Shown here: positions 8,387-17,243 of the stretch, in pieces
How the letters are laid out: each line of letters begins with the position of its first letter
Numbering within the stretch: the stretch's first letter is position 1
Assembly: GCA_016938035.1 (NCBI GenBank)
Contig: JAFGVK010000097.1
Coordinates: 38,531-102,530 of the forward strand
Source: Deltaproteobacteria bacterium
Lineage (GTDB): Bacteria > Myxococcota_A > UBA796 > GCA-2862545
DNA length: 64,000 nt
Reading direction: 5' to 3'
Translations under genes and position numbers: made by a program
The notes under the pieces: generated by a model
Told to the model about the DNA's origin: nothing
Databases searched by the model: none
Seen by the model: only the letters and a program-made list of their open reading frames with translations

Positions 8387-8911
8387 CTAGCCGTTCCAGT
8401 TCAGGCAGCCGTTCCCGTCGTAGATGCTCACATCCGAGCCCCACACGGCGCAGTCAGACTTGTGCATCTCCACGTCGTAGACGGTGAGCATGAACATCAT
8501 CAGGTTCTCCATGTCGCACTGGAACAGGGAATTGCTGTCCGCGACCTGCGCCTGGTAGTCGCTGGTGATGCTCAGGGTGCGCTCGATCTCGTCCCAACAG
8601 ACCTCGTGGTTCGCGTCCGCGTTGCCGCTGTTCACGGAGACCAGGGTGTGCTCCTCATGCCAGGGGGACGCGGTGTTCTGGTCCACGGCCACGTCAGCCG
8701 CGCCGACCCACCCGTCGGTGGCCGCCCAGTAGTCCCACCCGGAGCCACCGCACGAGAAGTCGATGTTCATGATGAGGGTCTCAACACCGGAGCAGTCATC
8801 GCCGATGTTGCCCGTCTCGAGGCCGGTGCCGGTGTCGGAGATCACCCCGTCGCACCCGGCGAGGGAGAGCGCGCCAAGGGCTGCGACCACCACAAACTTG
8901 AAAACCTTCAT
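8387..8911 (-). CDS. Secreted lipoprotein, paralogue B of a tandem pair
   Basis: This 174-residue product starts at ATG 8911 (MKVFKFVVVAALGALSLAGC) behind AGGAG and has the lipobox LAGC. The tether after the cysteine is shorter and lacks the Ser-Asp-Thr repeat of its paralogue. The globular part matches paralogue A along its length: the segments MNIDFSC, QNTASPWHEEHTLVSVNSG, CWDEIER and CAVWGSDVSIYD are identical or nearly so. The duplicated copies have diverged mainly in the signal peptide, the tether and surface positions. Function is unknown; the 171 bases between the two genes show no terminator. Confidence 0.8.
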   Translation of the reverse strand: MKVFKFVVVAALGALSLAGCDGVISDTGTGLETGNIGDDCSGVETLIMNIDFSCGGSGWDYWAATDGWVGAADVAVDQNTASPWHEEHTLVSVNSGNADANHEVCWDEIERTLSITSDYQAQVADSNSLFQCDMENLMMFMLTVYDVEMHKSDCAVWGSDVSIYDGNGCLNWNG

Positions 8912-9031
8912 GTCGTCTCCTCATCGTGCAGTTGTGTGCACACCCCGCAGCGTAGCCCAGCCTCACGCGGCCCGCAAGGGCAAACGCGGGCCGCGCCTCC
9001 GGCCGAAAAGCACGCTAAGCGAGGGAATAAA

Positions 9032-10693
9032 TCACAGAGTCGGGGCTGCCTCGTCGCTCTCCGCACGAGCCTGGAGGAACAGGGTGCGCTCGATGTGGTC
9101 GAGCAGCGCCTGGGTGCCCTCTCCGGTGAGGGCCGAGACCGCCACCCCACCATAGGTCCGGAGGATCGCCTCTAGCTCCTCTGGGGCGACCCGATCCGCC
9201 TTGTTCCACACCAGCACCACCGGGGTCTCCTCCAGGCCCAGGTCCTTGAGCACGCCCTCGACGGAGGCCTTGTGGTGCTCGCGCTCTATGTCCGAGGCGT
9301 CCATGACGTGGAGCATCAGGTTGGCCTCGTCCAGCTCCTCCAGGGTGGCCCGGAAGGCCTGAACCAGGGTCTTGGGCAGGTCCTCGATGAAGCCGACGGT
9401 GTCGGTGAGGATGATCTCGCGGGCCGCGGGGAACCGGAAGCGGCGCGAGGTGGGGTCGAGGGTCGCGAAGAGCGCGTCCGCAGCGAGCACCTCGGAGCGG
9501 GTGAGGCGGTTGAGGAGGGTGCTCTTGCCGGCGTTGGTGTACCCGACGATCGACACCTGCGGCAGGCCCATGCGGATCCGCCTGCTCCTGCGGAGGGCGC
9601 GGTGCTTGGCGAGCTGCCCCAGCTCCCGCTCCACCCGGAGCACCCGCTCGTCCGCCCTGCGCCGGTTGATCTCCAGCTTGGTCTCGCCCGGTCCCCTCCC
9701 GCCGATCCCGCCGGTCAGGCGGGACATGGCGGTGGGCATCAGCGCGAGGCGGGGCATGGCGTAGCGGAGCTGGGCGAGCTCCACCTGCAGCTTGCCCTCC
9801 CGCGACTGGGCGTGCTGGGCGAAGATGTCCAAGATCAGCTGCGTCCGGTCCAGCACCTTGAGCTCGGTGACCGTGGCGATATTCCGAAGCTGAGAGGGCG
9901 ACAGCTCCCGGTCGAACAGGAGCACCTCCGCGCCCTGGTGCATCGACTGGAGGAGCAGCGTCTGGAGGGTCCCCTGCCCCACACAGGTCTTCCCGTCGAG
10001 CTTGTCGCGGCGGTGCAGCACAGAGTCCACCACCCTCAGACCGGCGGTGTCGGCGAGGCGCTCCAGCTCAGCGAGCGACCTGCGGGCCTTCCGCGGGTTG
10101 CGGAGCGTGATGCCCACTAGGATCGCCCCCTCCGCCCCGGCGATCTCTTGCAGGCGGGGGCTGCGCGCGAACTGCGTCTCCAGGTCCGCGATGAACAGCC
10201 CCCAGTCCGCGGGGAGCGCCTCGACGCTCTCGGCGTCGGACACGCGCCACATGGCCCCGCTGGGCTCGGGCGGAAGCAGGGCGGCGTACTGGACCGGCCC
10301 AGGCAGACCGTCGTCGAGCACCCGCACCGTGAGCACCGCGTCCAGCCGGAGCAGCGAGAGATCGGTGAGGTCGTCCTCGGTCAGGCCCTCACCCCGCAGA
10401 GAGGTGTGGACTAGGCGCACCCCCCTCAGGCGCCCCTCACCCGCCCTGCGGGCGCCCAGATCGGGGATGAACACCCGCTGCGCGTCACCGACAATGACCT
10501 TGTCGATGTCGCCCCGGCGGTTGATGAGGACCCCAATCCGCCGGTTGAGCTCCCTGCTGATCTCGGTGAGGCTCCGAGCGAGGGGTCTGGTGAGAAAGTC
10601 CTCCGCCGCGACGCTACGATCGTAGAGCGCGAGGAGGGCCTTGGACTGTGCGGGCGCGAGGCCCTGGATCTTGCCAAAAAGCTGATTTGCCAT
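9032..10693 (-). CDS. hflX: Ribosome-associated GTPase HflX, long form
   Basis: HflX binds the large ribosomal subunit and rescues or splits stalled ribosomes. The 553-residue protein has the HflX N-terminal region with GQGTLQTL at about 239-246, the GGIGGRGPGETKLE linker at about 328-341 and the GTPase domain. The G1 loop is GYTNAGKS (384-391), G3 is DTVGFI and G4 is NKAD. The first 170 residues form an extra N-terminal domain absent from the E. coli protein of about 426 residues but common in delta-proteobacterial homologues. It lies at the 3' end of the SPFH/NfeD-like cluster, 55 bases downstream of it. Confidence 0.95.
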   Translation of the reverse strand: MANQLFGKIQGLAPAQSKALLALYDRSVAAEDFLTRPLARSLTEISRELNRRIGVLINRRGDIDKVIVGDAQRVFIPDLGARRAGEGRLRGVRLVHTSLRGEGLTEDDLTDLSLLRLDAVLTVRVLDDGLPGPVQYAALLPPEPSGAMWRVSDAESVEALPADWGLFIADLETQFARSPRLQEIAGAEGAILVGITLRNPRKARRSLAELERLADTAGLRVVDSVLHRRDKLDGKTCVGQGTLQTLLLQSMHQGAEVLLFDRELSPSQLRNIATVTELKVLDRTQLILDIFAQHAQSREGKLQVELAQLRYAMPRLALMPTAMSRLTGGIGGRGPGETKLEINRRRADERVLRVERELGQLAKHRALRRSRRIRMGLPQVSIVGYTNAGKSTLLNRLTRSEVLAADALFATLDPTSRRFRFPAAREIILTDTVGFIEDLPKTLVQAFRATLEELDEANLMLHVMDASDIEREHHKASVEGVLKDLGLEETPVVLVWNKADRVAPEELEAILRTYGGVAVSALTGEGTQALLDHIERTLFLQARAESDEAAPTL

Positions 10694-10748
10694 GGGGGTC
10701 CAGCTAACCTGAGCGCCTGCCCCCGGCTCTGTCCAAGCTTCGCACCGA

Positions 10749-12011
10749 CTAGCGCTTGCGCGACTCCACCGCCTGCTCCAGCAGCTTGGGGAGGTCCACG
10801 CCCAGCGCCCCCTTCAGCTCCTCGACGACGCGGACTGCCTTGGCGGCGGCGGACCCCTCGCCGTCGGCCCCTGCCGAGGGGAGCATGGTGATCTGGTCGA
10901 TCTTCACGTCGTCCAGGGTCGCCACCATCGAGTCCATGATCGTCTGGAGCTTCTGCATGAGGAAGATGTCCCGCGCGTTGGGGCCCGCGGCCTGCCAGAC
11001 CGTGATCATCTCCTCCAGCACCCGCACCGTGGCCCTGCCGTCCTCTAGGATGCGGGCGGCGCGCCCCTGAGCTGCGGCAGTGTCCGCCTCCATCTGCGCG
11101 GCGGCGGGCTGGATCACGTCCGCCTCAAGCTGGAGCCTGGTCTTCTCGACCCGCGCCTGCTCCGCCTCCATCGCGGACTCGGCCCTGGCGATCATCGCGT
11201 CGACCTTCCCCTTCTCCTCAGCAACGCGGGAGGCGGTGCGGGTCTTGGCGTCCTGGATGCGGCGGGTAGCCTCTGCGGTGACGATCTGCTGCTTGGCGTG
11301 GATCTCCTGGAGCCTGGCCCGCTCCCTGTTGGTCGCGTCCTGGATCATCGCCTTCGCCTTGGACTCTGCCTCGGCGATGCGGGACTTCTTGATGATCTCC
11401 GCTGAGCGCTTGCGGCCGATGGAGTTGAGGTAGCCGCGGTCATCGGCCACGTTCTGCACCTTCAAGGTGTCGAGCACCAAGCCGAGCTTGGCGAGATCGT
11501 GCTCGGCCTCCTCCAGCAGGTTCTCGGCGAAGGCGATCTTGTCCTCATTGACCTCCTCCGGCGTGAGGCGGGACAGCACGCCGCGGAGGGTGCCCTCGAG
11601 GACATCCTTGGCGATCTGCTTGACGTGCTCGCGGTCCTTGCCGAGGATGCGCTCCACCGCGTGGCCCAGCACGGGCTCGTGGCCGGCGATCTTTACGTTG
11701 GCGACGCCCTGGATGTTGAGCGGGATGCCGCCCAGCGAGTAGGCGTTCTGCACGGTGACGTCGATGATGATGTTGGTGAGGTCCAGGCGGTCCACCTTCT
11801 CCAGCAGCGGGGTGCGCCAAGCGCGGCCGCCCTTGACGATGCGGTAGCCCACCACCTGCCCCGACTCCAGCTTCCGGCGCTTCCCAGAGAAGATCAGCAC
11901 CTCGTTGGGCTCGCAGATGTAGAGCAGGTTGCCGGCGAGGCCCAGGCTGGCCACCACCGCCGCGAGACCTACGACGACGATGACGCCGAAAATCGCGAAG
12001 AGAATCTCCAT
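10749..12011 (-). CDS. SPFH/flotillin-like membrane protein (second copy)
   Basis: The protein has 420 residues. An N-terminal membrane segment (about 1-28) precedes an SPFH/band-7 domain starting YICEPNEVLIFSGKRR. A long alpha-helical coiled coil rich in Ala, Glu and Lys follows, and then a C-terminal segment with QAAGPNARDIFLMQKLQTIMDS. ATG 12011 overlaps the stop of the upstream paralogue (TGATG) behind a GGGGGTGA site; an in-frame GTG lies one codon earlier. Flotillin-type proteins form membrane microdomain scaffolds. The adjacent paralogue is the likely hetero-oligomer partner. Confidence 0.85.
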   Translation of the reverse strand: MEILFAIFGVIVVVGLAAVVASLGLAGNLLYICEPNEVLIFSGKRRKLESGQVVGYRIVKGGRAWRTPLLEKVDRLDLTNIIIDVTVQNAYSLGGIPLNIQGVANVKIAGHEPVLGHAVERILGKDREHVKQIAKDVLEGTLRGVLSRLTPEEVNEDKIAFAENLLEEAEHDLAKLGLVLDTLKVQNVADDRGYLNSIGRKRSAEIIKKSRIAEAESKAKAMIQDATNRERARLQEIHAKQQIVTAEATRRIQDAKTRTASRVAEEKGKVDAMIARAESAMEAEQARVEKTRLQLEADVIQPAAAQMEADTAAAQGRAARILEDGRATVRVLEEMITVWQAAGPNARDIFLMQKLQTIMDSMVATLDDVKIDQITMLPSAGADGEGSAAAKAVRVVEELKGALGVDLPKLLEQAVESRKR

Positions 12012-13273
12012 CACTTCACCCCCTTCGAGTCGTCGGCGAGGATCGCTGGCACGTCGACACCGGTCGTGTTCTTGAACTCGCGCAGCACCGCCGCCACCGC
12101 GGCGGGCATAGAGGCGATGTGCTCGGGCAGGGCGGTCCCCTGCCCACCGTCGAGGAGGTTCACCCGGCCCACGTGGATGGCCTGGACCTTGGTCGCGACC
12201 GTGCTGATAATCGACTCCAGGCGCTGGATGAGGAACACGTCGCGGGCGTCATCACCGGCCCGGAGCCAGGTGTCGGTCATCATCTGGAGCACCGCGGCCA
12301 TCGCCTGCCCGTCGGCGATGATGGGGGCGGCCTCTGCCCGGGCGCCCATTTCCTTGGCGCGCCGCTCAGCGTCGGCGGGGAGCACGACGTCCGACTGGAG
12401 GCGGAGCTGCTCGAGGCGCGCGCGGATCTCCTGGAGCTTCTGCTCGGCGCGGGCCTTGGCGGTGAGGGCTGCCTGCTCAGTGCGCTCCTCCTCGGAGCGC
12501 GCCTGCGCGTTCAGGTCGGCGACCACCGCGGCGAGGGCGTTCTCTCTGGTGCGGATCGCCATCTCGGCGCGCTCGTTGGCGACCGTCCCCTCCTGGGAGG
12601 CGTTGGCGGTGGCCTGCTCTGCGTCGGCCTTCGCGTTGGACTCAGCGATCTCCGCCTCCGCCAGGACCCGCGCGAGGCGCTCGCGCCCGATGCTGTCGAG
12701 GTACTGGACGTCATCGCTGACGGACTGGATCTTGAGGGTGTCGAGCTGGAGGCCCAGGCGCTCGAAGTCCTCTGTGGCCTCCTCCACCAGCTCCTCGGCG
12801 AACTTGAGGCGGTCCTCGTTGACCTCCTCAGGGGTCATCCGCGCGATGATGCCGCGCACATGCCCCTCCAACGACTCCTGCGCCACCCTGCGGATGGAGC
12901 TGGGGTCCTGCCCCAGGAAGCGCTCGATGGCGTTCCCGACGATCCGCTGGTCGGACGAGACCTTCACGTTGGCGATGGCGTGGGCCGCCAGGGGGATTCC
13001 ACCGCGCGAGTAGGCGTTCTGCACCTGAAGCTCGATGGGCATGGTGGTCAGGTCCATGCGGTCGACCTTCTCCATCATCGGGACCCGCCAGCCAAAGCCC
13101 CCGTGAAGGACCCTGTAGCCCACGGTGCTCCCGTCTGGGAGCTGGTACTGGCGCCCGGAGAAGATCAGCACCTCGTTGGGGCGCCCCACGTAGACAAATT
13201 GCTTGGCGACGAACGCGATGGTCACCACAGCGAGGCCGAGCAGGATGCCCAGAACACCAAAGAGCAGCGGCAC
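12011..13273 (-). CDS. SPFH/flotillin-like membrane protein (first copy)
   Basis: The GTG at 13273 was chosen because GGAGG lies 5 bases upstream; an open frame extends to 13297 but lacks such a site. The 420-residue product has an N-terminal membrane helix, an SPFH domain beginning YVGRPNEVLIFSGRQYQLPDGSTVGYR, a long Ala/Glu-rich coiled coil and a tail. Shared length and architecture with the next gene show a paralogous pair (for example RPNEVLIFSG versus EPNEVLIFSG, and TPEEVNED in both). It is preceded by an NfeD/YqiJ-like membrane protein, the usual partner of flotillins. Confidence 0.85.
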   Translation of the reverse strand: MPLLFGVLGILLGLAVVTIAFVAKQFVYVGRPNEVLIFSGRQYQLPDGSTVGYRVLHGGFGWRVPMMEKVDRMDLTTMPIELQVQNAYSRGGIPLAAHAIANVKVSSDQRIVGNAIERFLGQDPSSIRRVAQESLEGHVRGIIARMTPEEVNEDRLKFAEELVEEATEDFERLGLQLDTLKIQSVSDDVQYLDSIGRERLARVLAEAEIAESNAKADAEQATANASQEGTVANERAEMAIRTRENALAAVVADLNAQARSEEERTEQAALTAKARAEQKLQEIRARLEQLRLQSDVVLPADAERRAKEMGARAEAAPIIADGQAMAAVLQMMTDTWLRAGDDARDVFLIQRLESIISTVATKVQAIHVGRVNLLDGGQGTALPEHIASMPAAVAAVLREFKNTTGVDVPAILADDSKGVK

Positions 13274-13401
13274 GGAGACCTCCAGAAAGGGGCCCACCGA
13301 GGGGTGAGCGTGTGTGAGCCTACTCCCTGCTCTTCTTCACCGCAAGGTGCGGTGTCGCCCCATGCCCTCCTGGCCAGCCCACAGCACCGCTCGCGTCGCG
13401 C

Positions 13402-14193
13402 TCAGGCAGACTCGCCAGCGCTGTGGGTAGGGCGCGCGACGGCATCCCCGTCAGATCCCGGGAGCGAGGGCATGGCCGTGACCTCCGCGACCCCGTCCGC
13501 CACGTGGGCGATCAGCGCGATCGACCCCGCGGGAAGCTCCCGCCGGTCGCGGGTGGTGGCCAGCAGCTCGGTCCGGCCCGCCATCGTCTGAATGACGATC
13601 TTCCCCGGCTTGTCCGGTCTCACCGCCAGCAGCACCCTGGCCTCCTGCCCGATGAAGCGCCTCAGCCCGACCTCAGCGCTCACAACATCGGTGGCGAGGT
13701 GACGAAACAGCCGCGCGGCGCCGAGCCCTAGTCCGCCACCCAGCAGCACCGCGACCGCCGCCGCGGCGATGGCCGGCACCCCGAGGAGCGTCAGGAGGGT
13801 CCCTCCCAGCCCGAAGGAGAAGGACCCAAAGGTGAAGAACCGCATCGAGAGGAAGGAGCGCCAGAGCGCGTCCCCTGCAGTCCCGACGTCATGGTGATGG
13901 TCCGCGAGGGCGGGCGGGACGTGGTGTTCGGCGTCCAGCGCCGCGTCGTGGTCGAGGTCCGCGTCGTGGTCGAGATCCACGTCGTGGTCGAGATCCACGT
14001 CGTGGTCAAGGTCCACGTCGTGGTCAAGGTCCACGTCGTGGTCAAGGTCCACGTCGTGGTCAAGGTCCACGTCGTGGTCAAGATCCACGTCGTGATCCGC
14101 GTCAACCTGTGCCTGGTCACCACCCCCTAGGAGCAGCGACACCCCGATGAGCACCCCGCCGAAAGCCAGCGCGGCCAGGTAGAGAGACAGCAC
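13402..14193 (-). CDS. NfeD/YqiJ-like membrane protein with His-Asp repeat loop
   Basis: This 263-residue protein has an N-terminal membrane segment (about 3-23), then about nine hexapeptide units DHDVDL (residues 33-86). A His-rich stretch and two further membrane segments (about 105-165) follow. The C-terminal domain (about 175-245) looks like the small OB-fold beta-barrel of NfeD/YqiJ proteins: RRFIGQEARVLLAV and GKIVIQTMAGRTELLATT. NfeD-like proteins accompany flotillins, as here with two SPFH genes downstream. The repeat may bind divalent metal, which is inference. The DNA of the repeat is almost identical unit to unit, indicating recent expansion. Confidence 0.75.
   Translation of the reverse strand: MLSLYLAALAFGGVLIGVSLLLGGGDQAQVDADHDVDLDHDVDLDHDVDLDHDVDLDHDVDLDHDVDLDHDVDLDHDADLDHDAALDAEHHVPPALADHHHDVGTAGDALWRSFLSMRFFTFGSFSFGLGGTLLTLLGVPAIAAAAVAVLLGGGLGLGAARLFRHLATDVVSAEVGLRRFIGQEARVLLAVRPDKPGKIVIQTMAGRTELLATTRDRRELPAGSIALIAHVADGVAEVTAMPSLPGSDGDAVARPTHSAGESA
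13936..14097. repeat. 18-bp in-frame tandem repeat encoding DHDVDL
   Basis: About nine 18-bp units lie head to tail inside the NfeD-like gene. On the plus strand the unit reads GTCCACGTCGTGGTCAAG, with a/g changes in single positions. The period is a multiple of three, so copy-number change keeps the frame. Confidence 0.9.
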
Positions 14194-14202
14194 AGAGACC
14201 CC

Positions 14203-16371
14203 CTACCAGCCGAGGAAGAACCAGCCAACCACGTCCTTGGCCCCGTACTTTCCAGTGGATGCCACCAGGATGCGATCCTCATCCACATGCAGGGTCGCCT
14301 CCTCCACCTCGAAGAAGGCTCCGGTGTCGTCGTAGAGCGGGAGCACCAGGGTGGAGGGAGCGGAAGGATCGCCGTAGACCAGCAGGACGTCGGCCAAGCC
14401 GTCGGCGTCCTGATCAGAGACCGAGGCGACCATGTAGAGCTCCGGCGTACCGTCACCGTCCTGATCGAAGAAGTGGGCGTCGACCTGGTTCACCGCGATG
14501 CCCGACAGCAGGTCGTAGGAGGCGCCAGAGCTTGGGTTCTCCAGGGTCACCCCACCCGTGCCCGCGTAGACCTCGAACAGCCACCCATCCCTGGCGTCCA
14601 TGCTGACGATCGCGGTGGGCTCACTCTCGTACACCTCGAAGTCGATGGCGCTGCCGTTCTCGGTGAAGTCGATGACGTGGAGGGTCGCTCCGTCGGTGAC
14701 GTAGATGTCCTCGTTCACCAGGTCCATCGCGCAAGAGGTCCCCGCCGGCGCAGCGCCAGCCCCCAGGAAACCGAAGGCCACAGGCGAGCTCGCGACCTTA
14801 CCCGCGAGGTCCTCCCCCACGACCATCTGCTGCAGCGACTCCTGCCCACAGGCGAGGCCCCACAGCCTGCCGTCCGAGGCCCGCTGCAGGTCCATGTCCA
14901 GCGAGTCGTCGCTCGTCTCCTGGCTGTTGGTGCAGTTGGCGGCGAGATAATATTCCCCCGTCCAAGACATGTCGTAGATCTTGTAGAGGGTCCGGTTGTA
15001 AGGCGCGCCGCGGTAGTAGGAGAGCAGCGTGCTGTAGCCCATGCTGTCCGCCATCATGTCCAACCCGGACGACAGGGGATACGAACTCGCGAGCCCCTGC
15101 CAGATGTCCTCGTCGGCGGGCGCCATCCACCCTGCGTCGGGCTCGAACACCAGGGACACCCCTCGGTCCGAGCCAAACTCGTAGGAGGTGGCGGTGAGAG
15201 ACACCAAGAAGTGGTTCCCGTCTCGCCCCGCCACCGGGCGAACCGGCGCCACCCACGCGAGCTCGCCGGACTGCCCCTCGAAGGCCCAGGGGGTGGTGTC
15301 CACCCCCCCGTCGCAGTCCTGGTCGACCGAGTCGCCGAAGCGCTCCAGCAGCCCAGGATGCACCGTGGCGTCGGTGTCGTCACAGTCACCGTACTCTGGC
15401 TCGGGGAGCGAGGTGTTCCAAGTGGCGCGGAAGTCGATGAAGGCGCCCTCGTACTCGGAGCCGACCCACCCATCGAGATCCTGATCGAAGTCGTTGTCAC
15501 CACGGCAGTCCTGGTCCACGCCGTCATACCAGGGGTCGGCCGCGCCGGGGTAGACCGCCGCGGGCGAGACGCCCTTGATGGTGTCAGCGTCCTCGCAGTC
15601 GCCCGTCCTCAGCTCCAGCTCGGTGTACCCGTACTTGGCCACGAACTGCCCGAAGGGCGTCTCGTAGGCGGCGGGGATGTACCCGTCACCGTCCTGGTCG
15701 AAATCGTTATTGCCAGCGCAGTCCGTGTCGCGACCGTCGTACCACAGGTCCTCGAAGTCGGTGTTGTTGTTGTAGGCCTCGTTGTCGAGATCGTCACAGT
15801 CACCGGACACCAGCGGAGGCATGCCACACGAGACGTGGCTGTCGAGGAAGTCGAGGTGCGCCTGCCAGTACTGGGCGGGGACGTGCCCGTCACCGTCGCT
15901 GTCGAAATCCTCGTCACAGCCGCAGTCCGAGTCCACCCCGTCATAGCGGGCGTCGTTCGCCTCCGGGAAGACCAGCGCGTCATTGTCGTCGCAGTCGAGC
16001 TTGTCGGGGCTCACGTCATCGGGCCAGCTCAGGGAGCCGCCCTCCCACCCCGCGGCCTGCGCGAGCGCGAACCAGTCCTCCTGAGAGATCCCCGCGAAAC
16101 CATCGCCGTCGATGTCGAGCAGATCACCGTCTCCACCGCAGTCGTTGTCCCACCCGTCGTAGGGGATCTCCTCGGCGCCTGGCGTCTCGTGCTCACCACC
16201 GTCACCCGGCAGGTCGTTGCAGTCGTTCTGCCCCTTGGTGACACCGTCCCCGTCCTCGTCGAGCTCTGCGATCCGCTCCGCGTGCTCGCCGGGGGTAACG
16301 TAGGTCATGGGCCCGCATCCCACCAGCGACAGGATCAGCGCCAAGCTCGGGAGTGAAGACATGCTGCGCAT
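14203..16371 (-). CDS. Large MopE-repeat lipoprotein with C-terminal beta-rich domain
   Basis: The start is ATG 16371 behind GGAGG; the open frame continues upstream but only this start gives the signal peptide MRSMSSLPSLALILSLVGC with lipobox LVGC. Of 722 residues, the first 350 or so hold about six MopE-type units (DxDGDG...DCDDxD...YDGxDxDCGGDND). These resemble EF-hand-like or thrombospondin type-3 calcium loops. The rest looks like a beta-propeller or related repeat domain, including FDQDGDGTPELYMVASVSDQDADG, which resembles FG-GAP-type loops. It should be anchored in the envelope and exposed or periplasmic. Function is unknown; calcium binding is inferred from the motifs. Confidence 0.8.
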   Translation of the reverse strand: MRSMSSLPSLALILSLVGCGPMTYVTPGEHAERIAELDEDGDGVTKGQNDCNDLPGDGGEHETPGAEEIPYDGWDNDCGGDGDLLDIDGDGFAGISQEDWFALAQAAGWEGGSLSWPDDVSPDKLDCDDNDALVFPEANDARYDGVDSDCGCDEDFDSDGDGHVPAQYWQAHLDFLDSHVSCGMPPLVSGDCDDLDNEAYNNNTDFEDLWYDGRDTDCAGNNDFDQDGDGYIPAAYETPFGQFVAKYGYTELELRTGDCEDADTIKGVSPAAVYPGAADPWYDGVDQDCRGDNDFDQDLDGWVGSEYEGAFIDFRATWNTSLPEPEYGDCDDTDATVHPGLLERFGDSVDQDCDGGVDTTPWAFEGQSGELAWVAPVRPVAGRDGNHFLVSLTATSYEFGSDRGVSLVFEPDAGWMAPADEDIWQGLASSYPLSSGLDMMADSMGYSTLLSYYRGAPYNRTLYKIYDMSWTGEYYLAANCTNSQETSDDSLDMDLQRASDGRLWGLACGQESLQQMVVGEDLAGKVASSPVAFGFLGAGAAPAGTSCAMDLVNEDIYVTDGATLHVIDFTENGSAIDFEVYESEPTAIVSMDARDGWLFEVYAGTGGVTLENPSSGASYDLLSGIAVNQVDAHFFDQDGDGTPELYMVASVSDQDADGLADVLLVYGDPSAPSTLVLPLYDDTGAFFEVEEATLHVDEDRILVASTGKYGAKDVVGWFFLGW

Positions 16372-16389
16372 AGAACCTCCATGGGGCGC

Positions 16390-16395
16390 ACTGTA
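16390..16395 (-). promoter_or_regulatory. Candidate -10 element (TACAGT)
   Basis: TACAGT on the minus strand lies 18 bases before the ATG of the repeat lipoprotein at 16371, ahead of its GGAGG site. No clear -35 element is seen. Confidence 0.25.
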
Positions 16396-16486
16396 GCACG
16401 CCGTCAGAACACATGCGCTATCACGAAAGAGCCGCCCCCTCCACCCGTAGGTGCTGCTCACAGACCACCCGCACCGAAGCGCCCGC

Positions 16487-17242
16487 TCAGCGCCCCTCAG
16501 GCCCAAGCTCCAAATAGAGGAAGTGCTCCAGGTTGCCCGACTTGGCCCCAGCCACCGCCGCGTCAGCCCCGCCGAGCACCAGAAAACCGCTGTCAGCCGC
16601 CACGTGGCGCACTCTGGCGATGGCCGCGCTCCTGGCCTCCTCAGAGCGCACCAGCCCCTTCTTTCCCAGGCTCTCACGCCCCACCTCGAACTGGGGCTTG
16701 ACCAGGATGAGCACCCTCCCGCGCGGCCCAAGCACCCTCGCCACCGCGGGGAGGATCAGCTCCAGCGAGATGAAGGACAGATCGCCGACCACCAGCGACA
16801 CCGGCTCCGGTAGGGACTCCAGGTAGCGGGCATTGACCCCCTCCATCACCACCACGCGCGGGTCCTGGCGCAGGCCCCAGTCCAGCTGCCCCTTGCCCAC
16901 GTCGATGGCGTAGACCCTCGCCGCGCCCCGTGACAGCAGCACCTGGGTGAAGCCACCGGTGGAGGCGCCGAAGTCCGCTGCGACAGCCCCCCCAAGGTCC
17001 TGCGGGAAGGCCTCCAGCGCGCCGAGCAGCTTCAGCGCGCCGCGCCCCACCCAGCTGTGGTCCTCTTCCTTGAGCGCGATGGCCTGATCGGCGCGGACCT
17101 GCGTGGCGACCTTGAGGGCGGGGACCGTGTCTACCAGCACCTGGCCCTCCTCGATCAGCGCCCTGGCCCGCGCCCGTGAGGCGGCCAGTCCGAGCTTCAC
17201 CAGCAGGGCATCCAGGCGCATCAGGGGGGCCTGTCTGCTCAC
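16487..17242 (-). CDS. tlyA: TlyA family rRNA (cytidine-2'-O)-methyltransferase
   Basis: This 251-residue protein has an N-terminal S4 RNA-binding domain (about 8-65) and an FtsJ/RrmJ-type methyltransferase fold. Visible motifs are the SAM-binding DFGASTGGFTQVLL, VVGDLSFISLELILP, LVKPQFEVG, KKGLVR and the C-terminal NLEHFLYLEL. The catalytic Lys-Asp-Lys-Glu set is therefore present. Family members methylate 16S and/or 23S rRNA; the name hemolysin is historical. The start is GTG 17242, directly after the ispA stop; an internal ATG at 17221 is an alternative. tlyA next to the prenyl transferase gene is a common bacterial pairing. Confidence 0.92.
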   Translation of the reverse strand: MSRQAPLMRLDALLVKLGLAASRARARALIEEGQVLVDTVPALKVATQVRADQAIALKEEDHSWVGRGALKLLGALEAFPQDLGGAVAADFGASTGGFTQVLLSRGAARVYAIDVGKGQLDWGLRQDPRVVVMEGVNARYLESLPEPVSLVVGDLSFISLELILPAVARVLGPRGRVLILVKPQFEVGRESLGKKGLVRSEEARSAAIARVRHVAADSGFLVLGGADAAVAGAKSGNLEHFLYLELGPEGR

Positions 17243-17243
17243 G

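Noticed and set aside
9032..9550. Extra N-terminal domain of HflX as a novelty
   Set aside because: Long HflX forms of this size are known in delta-proteobacteria, so it is noted only in the gene entry.
13936..14097. Regular 18-bp repeats resembling a small CRISPR array
   Set aside because: The units abut with no spacers and encode a continuous in-frame peptide repeat.
14287..16356. 689-codon plus-strand open frame
   Set aside because: It is the antisense shadow of the repeat lipoprotein at 14203-16371. It has no ribosome binding site or recognisable product, and long antisense frames are expected from the biased codon use of this GC-rich DNA.
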